Below, piece after piece: positions 1-9,449 of a stretch of DNA of 38,457 nt (the first letter of the stretch is position 1; every line of letters begins with the position of its first letter). This stretch comes from Hyphomicrobiales bacterium. Its GTDB lineage: Bacteria; Pseudomonadota; Alphaproteobacteria; Rhizobiales; Devosiaceae. Both the position numbers and the translations under genes were made by a program. Under the pieces are notes generated by a model that worked only from the letters and a program-made list of their open reading frames with translations, was not told the DNA's origin and did no database searches. The DNA lies in contig JALSII010000063.1 in the NCBI GenBank assembly GCA_026981645.1, positions 1 through 38,457 of the forward strand, in the 5' to 3' direction.

Positions 1-2
1 CG

Positions 3-284
3 GGTGATCTTGATCCGATCATCCACGGGAAGTTGAGGCTTGGGGTGATGGCTTTTCTGGCGAGCGCCGGGTCGGCCAGTTTTACGACCCTGCGCCAGAA
101 AACCGACGCGACTGACGGCAATCTTTCAACCCATCTGCGAAAGCTGGAGGAGGCGGGTTACATAAAAATCGAAAAACGATTTGAGCAACGCAAGCCGCTG
201 AGTGTGGTCAGCCTTTCTGACAAGGGCCGTACAGCCTGGATTGAATATCTGGGAAAGATGCAAACTCTGCTGAGCGGTGGCTGA
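3..284 (+). CDS. Winged-helix transcriptional regulator, 5' end cut by window edge
   Basis: The frame is open from the first complete codon at base 3 to the TGA at 282-284, so the N-terminus lies outside the window or very near its edge. The visible 93 residues begin DPIIHGKLRLGVMAFLAS and continue through a helix-turn-helix region (SFTTLRQKTDATDGNLSTHL) to a wing of the form GYIKIEKRFEQRKPLSVVSL. This is the pattern of small MarR/ArsR-like single-domain winged-helix regulators (HTH_34 type), which are about 95-105 residues long, so little is missing. Such proteins bind DNA as dimers, and the ligand cannot be read from the sequence. A TTG at 33 is in frame, but the conserved block starts upstream of it. 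Target unknown. Confidence 0.8.
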   Translation, partial: GDLDPIIHGKLRLGVMAFLASAGSASFTTLRQKTDATDGNLSTHLRKLEEAGYIKIEKRFEQRKPLSVVSLSDKGRTAWIEYLGKMQTLLSGG

Positions 285-419
285 CCCGGAAGGCTCGGTC
301 GCGTCTGGCTGTATGTTCTGGCGTCAAACGGCCCGGCCAAAGGGCGCACCGGCCATACACACAACCGGGAGGCCAGAGCCGGGTTCCGGGAAGGAGAAAA
401 ATCTCTGTCTTGATTCTTG

Positions 420-442
420 CCGTACCGTAACGTACGGTACGG
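420..442. promoter_or_regulatory. Palindromic operator candidate upstream of tetR-ilvC
   Basis: Nine-base arms CCGTACCGT (420-428) and ACGGTACGG (434-442) form a perfect inverted repeat around a 5-base centre. It lies 88 bases upstream of the TetR-family start. Short palindromes of this size next to the regulator gene are typical TetR-family operators, so autoregulation of tetR, and probably of ilvC behind it, is the simplest reading. This is inferred from position and symmetry. I see no clear -35/-10 pair overlapping it. Confidence 0.6.
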
Positions 443-530
443 TGAGGAGCTGCCGTTGCTCGATAGTGGTGTTCTGTCGGGGTTTGAGCGAAGGGTGGGG
501 TGGTGAAATCCGTGCCAGGGGGAATTGGTC

Positions 531-2226
<1,696 letters not shown>

Positions 2227-2255
2227 AAACCGGGTTTTCGTTTAGCCATCATACC

Positions 2256-2290
2256 GGCGGCCGGGGCATTTGCCCCCGGCCGCCTTTTTT
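2256..2290 (+). terminator. Rho-independent terminator after ilvC
   Basis: An 11-base-pair G+C stem (GGCGGCCGGGG at 2256-2266 with its complement at 2274-2284) closes a 7-base loop and is followed by six T (2285-2290). It ends the tetR-ilvC unit. Confidence 0.9.
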
Positions 2291-2395
2291 GCCCCGCGGT
2301 CGGTCTTTTTTGTGTGAGCCGTCAACTTGACTTGAAAGGCGACTCCCTGAACTCTTCGTCCCCAGAATGAGGACAACGAAAAAGATGACTCTATA

Positions 2396-3319
2396 ATGTT
2401 GATTGACTATTTTCTGATGGATGTTTTCACGGACGTGCCGCTTGCGGGCAATCCTTTGGCGATTATTCCCAAAGCGGATCATCTGAGCGATGAATATATG
2501 CAGAAAATTGCCGGGGAGTTTAACCTTTCCGAGACGGTATTTTTGCTTCCTCCGACTTCCTCCGCCCATGCGGCATCCATGAGAATATTCAGCCCTTCGA
2601 TGGAGCTTCCGTTCGCCGGGCATCCTACCATCGGAGCGGCGGTGCATCTGGGATTGCGGATTCGCACGACTGCCATTCGTCTGGAGGGTAAGATCGGCCT
2701 GCTTACCTGTGTAATCGAGCGCCTTGGCAAAAAGCTTGGATATTCCCGGTTCAAGCTTGCTCAATTGCCAAAAGAAACCGGTGCCGCGCCGGACCGGGCC
2801 GATATTGCTGAAACGCTGGGGCTGGATGTGGCTGAAATCGGCTATGAGGATTTTCAACCCGGGCGGTTTTCCGCCGGACTTGAATTTACCATCGTACCGG
2901 TCAGGGACGAAGCGGCATTGTCCAGAATAAAGCTTGAGCGGCGCGGATGGGGTGACATTTACGGGGAGGTGCACGGCGCGGTTTATGTGTTTGTTCCCAA
3001 AACGGAACCGGGAAAAATTGACTTTGAGGCGCGCATGTTCGAGCCGGGTCTCGGGTCTGGGGAAGACCCAGGCACCGGCTCCGCGGTGGCGGCCCTCATC
3101 GGCTATATGGCCAAAAACGGAACCTCTTTTGAAGGCCAGCGCAGTTTCAAGGTGCGTCAGGGCATGGAGATGGGGCGGCCAAGCCTCATAGAAATGCAGA
3201 TGGGCTTTACCGGGGGCGAGTTGAGCCACGCTGCAATCGGGGGTAAGGCCATTGTGGTGGGCAAGGGGCAACTTGATCTGGAACGGGCATTGCCGGGCGG
3301 TGGACTTCGGATGAGATAG
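2396..3319 (+). CDS. PhzF family phenazine biosynthesis-like protein / isomerase
   Basis: A 307-residue cytoplasmic protein of the PhzF/diaminopimelate-epimerase fold. Visible landmarks are the N-terminal DVFTDVPLAGNPLAI, the catalytic Glu (E46) in NLSETVF, ELPFAGHPTIGAA in the first lobe, and EDPGTGSAVAALIGY in the second. PhzF itself isomerises trans-2,3-dihydro-3-hydroxyanthranilate, but no other phenazine gene is near and most bacterial homologues have unknown substrates, so only the family is claimed. The ATG at 2396 matches the usual family start. The gene stands 105 bases beyond the ilvC terminator. It is followed in the same frame, directly after its TAG stop, by the NUDIX reading frame (see findings). 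Confidence 0.88.
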   Translation: MLIDYFLMDVFTDVPLAGNPLAIIPKADHLSDEYMQKIAGEFNLSETVFLLPPTSSAHAASMRIFSPSMELPFAGHPTIGAAVHLGLRIRTTAIRLEGKIGLLTCVIERLGKKLGYSRFKLAQLPKETGAAPDRADIAETLGLDVAEIGYEDFQPGRFSAGLEFTIVPVRDEAALSRIKLERRGWGDIYGEVHGAVYVFVPKTEPGKIDFEARMFEPGLGSGEDPGTGSAVAALIGYMAKNGTSFEGQRSFKVRQGMEMGRPSLIEMQMGFTGGELSHAAIGGKAIVVGKGQLDLERALPGGGLRMR

Positions 3320-3373
3320 TGGGCAGAAGGCAAGAGGACTGTTGCAGTTTTTGATATTTCAGAAATAGACAGG

Positions 3374-4054
3374 GTGGAACTCACTCTGGTCGAAGGCGTC
3401 TGGCCATTTGCCGAAGAGAACCCAGGCCGAATTGCGTCGCACTGGGCTCTGGCCATCAAAAACAATCCGGCGTTGTGGAACGGAAAACTGCTGCTTGCTG
3501 AGCGCCCGGAGTTGAGCGGGAATTGCCTGAGGGCAAACTCCATCGAGGTCAGCTATTCAAGCTATCTGGCGTGGCGCGACTGGGGCTACCCGGAAAAGAG
3601 CTTTTTCAGTGTGTTTGGCTCAGCGATTATTCGCTCCCGCGAAGGATATCTGGTTTTTGGAGAGATGGGGATGCATACCGCCGGGGCCGGTCTCATTTAT
3701 CCGCCCGCCGGTTCGCTTGAGCGCAGCGATTTGGGGGAAGGGGGGCGCATAGACGTGTTCTCGTCTGCGGTTCGTGAGTTGGCAGAGGAAACCGGACTGG
3801 TGGTGGATAACGCGGGACAGGCCAACCCCGGCATAGGGGATTTTGTTTCGAGGGCGGGTCAGTTGATTTCGGTAAACCGGGTATTTCAGTTTGACCAGTC
3901 GGCGGCTTCACTTGTGAAGGATATTGAAGAATTTATGGCCACTCAGGAACGCCCGGAGCTTGCAGGTCTGGTTGTGCTGAAAACCATGGCTGATATCGAT
4001 AAAAATAAAACCGAGCCCTATGCCATTGGTATTGCCAAGCACCTGCTGGGCTGA
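3374..4054 (+). CDS. NUDIX hydrolase-like protein
   Basis: At least 226 residues. A divergent Nudix box is visible: a Gly-Ser loop (PPAGSLERSDLGEGGRIDV) leading into SAVRELAEETGLV, which keeps the REL..EETG metal-binding core but has an insertion and lacks the usual Glu before it. Nudix enzymes hydrolyse nucleoside diphosphates linked to another group, and the substrate here is unknown. The start is doubtful. GTG 3374 has no good ribosome-binding site, and the frame is open back to the phzF stop at 3317-3319, including a stretch (TVAVFDISEIDRVELTL) that looks like genuine family N-terminus. No ATG, GTG or TTG lies upstream in that frame; an ATT at 3356 exists. Co-transcription with phzF is likely. 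Confidence 0.75.
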   Translation: MELTLVEGVWPFAEENPGRIASHWALAIKNNPALWNGKLLLAERPELSGNCLRANSIEVSYSSYLAWRDWGYPEKSFFSVFGSAIIRSREGYLVFGEMGMHTAGAGLIYPPAGSLERSDLGEGGRIDVFSSAVRELAEETGLVVDNAGQANPGIGDFVSRAGQLISVNRVFQFDQSAASLVKDIEEFMATQERPELAGLVVLKTMADIDKNKTEPYAIGIAKHLLG

Positions 4055-4184
4055 AGGAGTGGCCCTGGTTCTGGCTTTGTAACGGGCCGATACCGGGGCG
4101 CAGGCAAAACAGTTGCGCCAAGCTGACAATTTGTTAACAATGGTGGAACAAACTCGCTGTAACAAAACTAATTCACTGGACCTT

Positions 4185-4307
4185 ATGACAGTTTCAAGCG
4201 TCCAAATCGCCAATACTGGAAAAACCGCTGGCATCTTGCCGCGGGACGGGCTTGTTACGTCCGGCAGTCCTGACCGGCTAGACCTCCTCCTTCTTATCAA
4301 CCCCTGA
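4185..4307 (+). CDS. Putative leucine leader peptide of leuA
   Basis: A short frame upstream of leuA ends LDLLLLINP-stop, with four consecutive Leu codons (CTC CTC CTT CTT) and an Ile codon directly before the stop at 4305-4307. The ATG at 4185 gives 40 residues. An in-frame TTG at 4236 gives 23. Neither has a convincing Shine-Dalgarno. Runs of Leu codons in a small frame before a leucine biosynthetic gene are the signature of ribosome-mediated attenuation. A stem-loop begins at the stop codon itself. The peptide would act by its translation, not as a product. This is an inference from codon content and position. Confidence 0.5.
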   Translation: MTVSSVQIANTGKTAGILPRDGLVTSGSPDRLDLLLLINP

Positions 4308-4345
4308 GTTCCGACAGTCTGGGAAACGGACGGGTATTCAGGGGT
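4300..4345 (+). promoter_or_regulatory. Stem-loop of putative leuA attenuator
   Basis: ACCCCTGA (4300-4307) pairs perfectly with TCAGGGGT (4338-4345). An inner TCCG/CGGA pairing (4310-4313 with 4327-4330) can extend the structure. The left arm contains the last codons and the stop of the leucine-rich leader frame, so a ribosome stalled on the Leu codons or terminating would change the fold. A weak 6-base-pair hairpin with a short T run (about 4370-4390) lies further on. The structure is seen; the mechanism is inferred. The whole 376-base gap 4055-4430 before leuA otherwise shows no gene or confident promoter. Confidence 0.45.
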
Positions 4346-4430
4346 GAAAAAATCAACCGAACATAGCAATATTTCGGCCAGCGAAGTTTTATCAAAAACT
4401 CAGTAGCCGCCCATTCAGGACCAGAAAATT

Positions 4431-6008
4431 ATGACCGAAAAGAACGTTTCAACGCCCAATGAGGGCGCCAATACCGATCAGGTGTTTATTTTTGACACAA
4501 CCCTGAGGGACGGGGAGCAGTCCCCCGGCGCAACCATGACGCTGGAGGAAAAGCTCCAGATTGCCGAATTGCTCGACGATATGGGGGTCGACATAATCGA
4601 GGCCGGGTTTCCCATCGCCTCCAACGGCGACTTCGAGGCGGTTTCAGAAATTGCCCGGCGCTCAAAGAATGCGGTTATCGCTGGTTTGTCCCGCGCCATC
4701 ATCGCCGATATTGATCGGGCGGGAGCGGCAGTAAAACACGCCGCGCGTGGCCGTATTCATACCTTTGTTTCCACTTCGCCCATCCATCTGGCCCACCAGA
4801 TGAAAAAGACCGAGGAAGAAGTGCTCGAAATCGTTTCCACAACCGTTACCCATGCGCGCAATCTGATAGATGATGTGGAATGGTCGGCCATGGACGCCAC
4901 ACGTACGCCGGTAGAATATCTGGCGCGCTGTGTGGAGGCGGCGATCAAGGCCGGTGCGACGACCATCAACATTCCCGATACGGTTGGATATGCAACTCCG
5001 GAGGATCATTTCCAGCTTTTCCGCGATTTGATTGAAATGGTGCCCGACAGTGACAAGGTGATATTTTCCGCCCACTGCCACAATGATCTGGGGCTGGCGG
5101 TGGCCAATTCGCTGGCGGCGGTGCGCGCCGGAGCCCGGCAGGTGGAATGCACCATCAACGGTCTGGGGGAGAGAGCGGGAAACGCGGCGCTTGAAGAGCT
5201 GGTCATGACCATCCGCACCCGCGCCGATGCCATGCCTTATCACACTGGCATTGAAACCACCCATCTGGCGCGGGCCTCAAAAATTGTCGCCACGGCGGCC
5301 AATTTTCCGGTGCAGTTCAACAAGGCGATTGTGGGCAAAAATGCCTTTGCTCACGAAAGTGGCATCCATCAGGATGGCATGCTCAAGAATGCCGAGACCT
5401 ACGAGATCATGACACCGGAAAGTGTGGGTATCAAAGCCACCTCGCTGGTGATGGGTAAACATTCCGGTCGCCATGCCTTCAGGGAGAAACTCAAGGAGCT
5501 GGGTTATGATCTGGGGGATAATCAGTTTCAGGAGGCTTTCCAGCGTTTCAAGGATCTGGCCGACCGCAAAAAACATGTCTATGATGAGGATCTGATCGCG
5601 CTGGTGGACGATGAAATCGGCTCGGCCGCTGACCGGATCAAGCTGGTGGATATGGAGGTGTTGTCCAAAACCGGGGGGGTGCATCGCTGCAATATGGTGC
5701 TGGATGTGGATGGTAAAGAAACCGCGGTGAGTGTCGAGGGCAGTGGCTCCGTGGATGCCATTTTCAATGCTATCAAAAAAGCGGTGGGCTCAGATCCGCG
5801 CCTTGTGATCTATGGTGTGGATTCCATCACCGGGGGGACCGACGCCCAGGCCAACGCTCATGTACGGCTCGAAATGAATAACCACATTGTTTCAGGGCGG
5901 GCTACTGAACCCGATACGTTGGTGGCCTCGGCCCGCGCCTACCTGAACGCTTACAATCGCCTGACCATCGAGCGTGGTTCTGCGGCGCAAGGGGCGCTTG
6001 CGGGGTAG
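4431..6008 (+). CDS. leuA: 2-isopropylmalate synthase
   Basis: First committed step of leucine synthesis: condensation of acetyl-CoA with 2-ketoisovalerate. At 525 residues it has the full-length form, with a TIM-barrel catalytic domain (about 15-290), a linker and a C-terminal LeuA regulatory domain (about 390-515) that normally mediates leucine feedback. Landmarks are FDTTLRDGEQSPGA near the N-terminus, the metal-binding H215-x-H217 in SAHCHNDLG, GLGERAGNAALEE, and GKNAFAHESGIHQDGML. The ATG at 4431 begins MTEKNVSTPNEG, and the first conserved block comes at the expected distance. A long leader with a Leu-codon run precedes it, suggesting attenuation in addition to feedback. A terminator follows. 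Confidence 0.97.
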   Translation: MTEKNVSTPNEGANTDQVFIFDTTLRDGEQSPGATMTLEEKLQIAELLDDMGVDIIEAGFPIASNGDFEAVSEIARRSKNAVIAGLSRAIIADIDRAGAAVKHAARGRIHTFVSTSPIHLAHQMKKTEEEVLEIVSTTVTHARNLIDDVEWSAMDATRTPVEYLARCVEAAIKAGATTINIPDTVGYATPEDHFQLFRDLIEMVPDSDKVIFSAHCHNDLGLAVANSLAAVRAGARQVECTINGLGERAGNAALEELVMTIRTRADAMPYHTGIETTHLARASKIVATAANFPVQFNKAIVGKNAFAHESGIHQDGMLKNAETYEIMTPESVGIKATSLVMGKHSGRHAFREKLKELGYDLGDNQFQEAFQRFKDLADRKKHVYDEDLIALVDDEIGSAADRIKLVDMEVLSKTGGVHRCNMVLDVDGKETAVSVEGSGSVDAIFNAIKKAVGSDPRLVIYGVDSITGGTDAQANAHVRLEMNNHIVSGRATEPDTLVASARAYLNAYNRLTIERGSAAQGALAG

Positions 6009-6035
6009 GGGATTGTTGCTTTGGATAAAGTGGGA

Positions 6036-6062
6036 AGGGGTGCCGACGGGTGCCCCTTTTTT
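6036..6062 (+). terminator. Rho-independent terminator after leuA
   Basis: AGGGGTGCC (6036-6044) pairs with GGTGCCCCT (6049-6057), including two G-U pairs, around a 4-base loop, followed by a run of T to 6062. It lies between the convergent leuA and mscS ends. Confidence 0.85.
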
Positions 6063-6065
6063 GTT

Positions 6066-6896
6066 CTATTTTTGAGCCGGGACGGACGAAACCAAATTCA
6101 CGTCCAGCGTATTGTAGGGAATTTCAATGCCTGCTTTGTCCAGCGCCAGCTTGGCCGCTTCGCGCAGTTCCCGGATTGCATCCCAATAGTCATCGGTAGG
6201 CACCCAGCAGCGCGCAACCAGATTAACCGCGCTGTCGCCCAGCGCATCGACAAAAACCGCAGGGGCCGGATCGGCCAGCACCCGTCCGTCGCGGGAGAGG
6301 AGCCTGAGCAGAACCTTTCGCGCTTCGGCAATGGAGGCACCATAGGCAATGCCCACATTGATATCCACACGGCGGGTTTTAAGGCGATCAAAATTTGTAA
6401 TGGAGGTGTTCCAGAGTTCGGAATTGGGCACGAACAGATATACTCCATCCGCGGTGTGCAGTTTGGTGGCAAACAGACCGATTTCGTCAATGGTTCCGGC
6501 GATCGAATTGCTTTCGATATATTCGCCATTGCTGAAGGGTCTGAGCCAGATGAGCATCACTCCGGCAGCGATGTTGGACAGGGTCCCCTGCAAGGCCAGC
6601 GCAATGGCCAGCCCCGCCGCACCCAGCACTGCCAGAATTGAGGTGGTGGCGACCCCGAACTGGGAAAGAACAATCACCGCGGTAACAATGAGAATAGAAT
6701 AGCGCACCAGCTGGGACAGAACCGGGCCGATATTGTTGTCGATGGTTTTGGAGCGCTCGACCAGATGCCTGACCTGTTTCGAGGCGATGCGGGCAAAATA
6801 CCAGCCCACAACCAGCGCAATCAGGCCGGTGGCCATGGAATAGGCGTTGTTGGCGGCCCATTGGGAAAAACTCTCCCAGAATATTGTTGCGTCCAT
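6066..6896 (-). CDS. mscS: Small-conductance mechanosensitive channel
   Basis: A 276-residue inner-membrane channel of the MscS family, close to the E. coli length of 286. Membrane tension opens these channels to release solutes on osmotic downshock. Three N-terminal membrane segments are visible (about residues 18-38, 62-84 and 86-112). The pore helix is LAVLGAAGLAIALALQGTLS followed by NIAAGVMLI and the family's RPF turn. The beta domain (DGVYLFVPNSELWNTSI) and the C-terminal alpha/beta cage follow. The ATG at 6896 gives a normal short periplasmic N-terminus. It is convergent with leuA and stands alone; a tRNA follows on the other strand. Confidence 0.95.
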   Translation of the reverse strand: MDATIFWESFSQWAANNAYSMATGLIALVVGWYFARIASKQVRHLVERSKTIDNNIGPVLSQLVRYSILIVTAVIVLSQFGVATTSILAVLGAAGLAIALALQGTLSNIAAGVMLIWLRPFSNGEYIESNSIAGTIDEIGLFATKLHTADGVYLFVPNSELWNTSITNFDRLKTRRVDINVGIAYGASIAEARKVLLRLLSRDGRVLADPAPAVFVDALGDSAVNLVARCWVPTDDYWDAIRELREAAKLALDKAGIEIPYNTLDVNLVSSVPAQK

Positions 6897-7055
6897 GTTG
6901 TTGCTCCTCGCTCAGCAATATGGAACGGCACAGAATCGCGCGCCAGATGCCTTTTATCGCACAAGCGGGGGAGGCACAAAGCCCTGCTTGGCTACCGCCC
7001 CCAATCATGTGGACAGGGCGCAAGCGCTTTGTTATCAGAGGACTTGCATTGGTCA

Positions 7056-7954
<899 letters not shown>

Positions 7955-8287
7955 CGCCTGTTTCCTTGCCTGTTTTGATCCGCCTGGCATCTGGTGTAGC
8001 TAAAGCTGCAATGTGCAAGGTGTTCAGCGGAAACTCAAGGCGGTGACCGAACGGGGTTATCTCAAGTGAAGATTTGTTGCCTGAAAGCTGCCGATAAAAG
8101 TGTGTGGCCGCACCGCCAAAAGATCCACACAGCCGCCAAGGAGCTGGAGAGCAGGGTCTGAGCGTTCCGGGTCACGCTTTAATTACCATAAGTTCCAAAT
8201 GTCGGCGTTTTGAGGGCTGCGTAAACCTGTTGGCGGTTCCTCTACTGCTAGGTTTGAGGGGAATACTCAGCCGCAGGAGAGCCACCA
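7955..8287. other. Intergenic region between divergent crotonase and FemAB-like genes
   Basis: The 333 bases hold no convincing gene. They must contain the two outward promoters. The only clear element is GGAGA (about 8277-8281), a ribosome-binding site for the gene starting at 8288. I see no strong palindrome or repeat. Confidence 0.5.
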
Positions 8288-9448
8288 ATGGCACTTGACG
8301 CCGAACCCCTCGATTATGCTCGAAGCGACAGTGAGAGGGAGGAAACAGTGAAACCCGCACCCCCGCATATGCTGGAGCGTAAAATTGTGTCCGGGGATTT
8401 CTGGGATCACACAATTTCCAGTTTCGATGGAGTGGCGCAGGAACAGCTGCATGTGTTCGCCAAAAGCCGCTGGCCCTCTGTAATTTGCGAGCCGAACCTT
8501 TTTTCAGACAATGGCGAAGTTGTCGGCGGTGCATTGGTGATGGTGCAGCCCCTGCCGCTGGGTCTGGGTGCTATTGCGGTGGTTAAATGGGGTCCGATGC
8601 TCAGAGATAATCAGCGCGATGATGCGCCCGAAATTTATGCGCGCATGATTGAAACGCTGATTGAAGAATATGCCGACAATCGTGCGATGATGCTTTCGGT
8701 GTTGCCAAAAGCTACACCTTCGCCGCAGAATATGGCGTTTGAGCACCTGAATCGCCGCGGCTTTACCAGCGGTTCAAAATTGCTGTTCCCCAATCGTTAT
8801 ATTGTGAACCTGCGCCTCTCGGACGAGGATCAACGCAAAAGTTTTGCACAGAAATGGCGTTATCATCTGAATAAATCCCAGAAACAGGGGCTTGAATTCG
8901 AGCACGTTCAGGGCGCCGAAATTTCAAAATTTTTCGAGCTTTATGAAGCCATGAGCGACCGCAAAAAGTTTGCTGACCATTCGGCATTTGAAACCATCAA
9001 TGACCTGATGGCGGTTTCCCAGGACGTGTTGCGGCCGGAGATGTTTTTTGTGCGGCACGAGGGTGAAGTGGTTGCCGGTGCCATTGTTTTCAAAGCCGGG
9101 GATACCGCAGTTTATCTCTATGGGGCAACCAACGACAGGGCCTTGCCGCTCAGGGCGGGGTATTTCTTGCACTGGCACATAATCCGCTGGTTGCGCGACA
9201 ACACAGAGGCAAAATGGTATGATCTGGGGGGGACCGACGGGTTTCAGGGTCTTCACCAGTTCAAAAAGGGCATGGTGGGGAGTGCCGGAGCGATCGAGCC
9301 GGTGCCCCCGGTGATGAATTATGCTTCGCATACGAAGGTGCGGCTGTTTGCAACCCTTGCCTATTGGGCTCGGGACAGGTTGCAGCATGCGCGGCGCTGG
9401 CTTGAAAAGGTGCGCTCTGACCTGGCGACACCGGATCAGGGTGGTTGA
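8288..9448 (+). CDS. FemAB-related GNAT-fold acyl/aminoacyl transferase
   Basis: A 386-residue protein, apparently cytoplasmic, with two tandem GNAT-like halves. The C-terminal signature WYDLGGTDGFQGLHQFKKGM is that of the FemABX / BioF2-like acetyltransferase group. In Gram-positives FemABX enzymes transfer amino acids from aminoacyl-tRNA to lipid II; in Gram-negatives related proteins occur in exopolysaccharide and PEP-CTERM clusters with little biochemistry. The ATG at 8288 has GGAGA seven bases upstream. The next gene, a polysaccharide-type flippase, starts at the stop codon, so the two are translationally coupled and probably act on the same lipid-linked substrate. No glycosyltransferase is in view. 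The exact reaction is not assignable. Confidence 0.8.
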   Translation: MALDAEPLDYARSDSEREETVKPAPPHMLERKIVSGDFWDHTISSFDGVAQEQLHVFAKSRWPSVICEPNLFSDNGEVVGGALVMVQPLPLGLGAIAVVKWGPMLRDNQRDDAPEIYARMIETLIEEYADNRAMMLSVLPKATPSPQNMAFEHLNRRGFTSGSKLLFPNRYIVNLRLSDEDQRKSFAQKWRYHLNKSQKQGLEFEHVQGAEISKFFELYEAMSDRKKFADHSAFETINDLMAVSQDVLRPEMFFVRHEGEVVAGAIVFKAGDTAVYLYGATNDRALPLRAGYFLHWHIIRWLRDNTEAKWYDLGGTDGFQGLHQFKKGMVGSAGAIEPVPPVMNYASHTKVRLFATLAYWARDRLQHARRWLEKVRSDLATPDQGG

Positions 9449-9449
9449 T

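Noticed and set aside
6021..6641. Long open frame on the plus strand across mscS
   Set aside because: It is antisense to a clear MscS channel gene and its translation has no recognisable family features.
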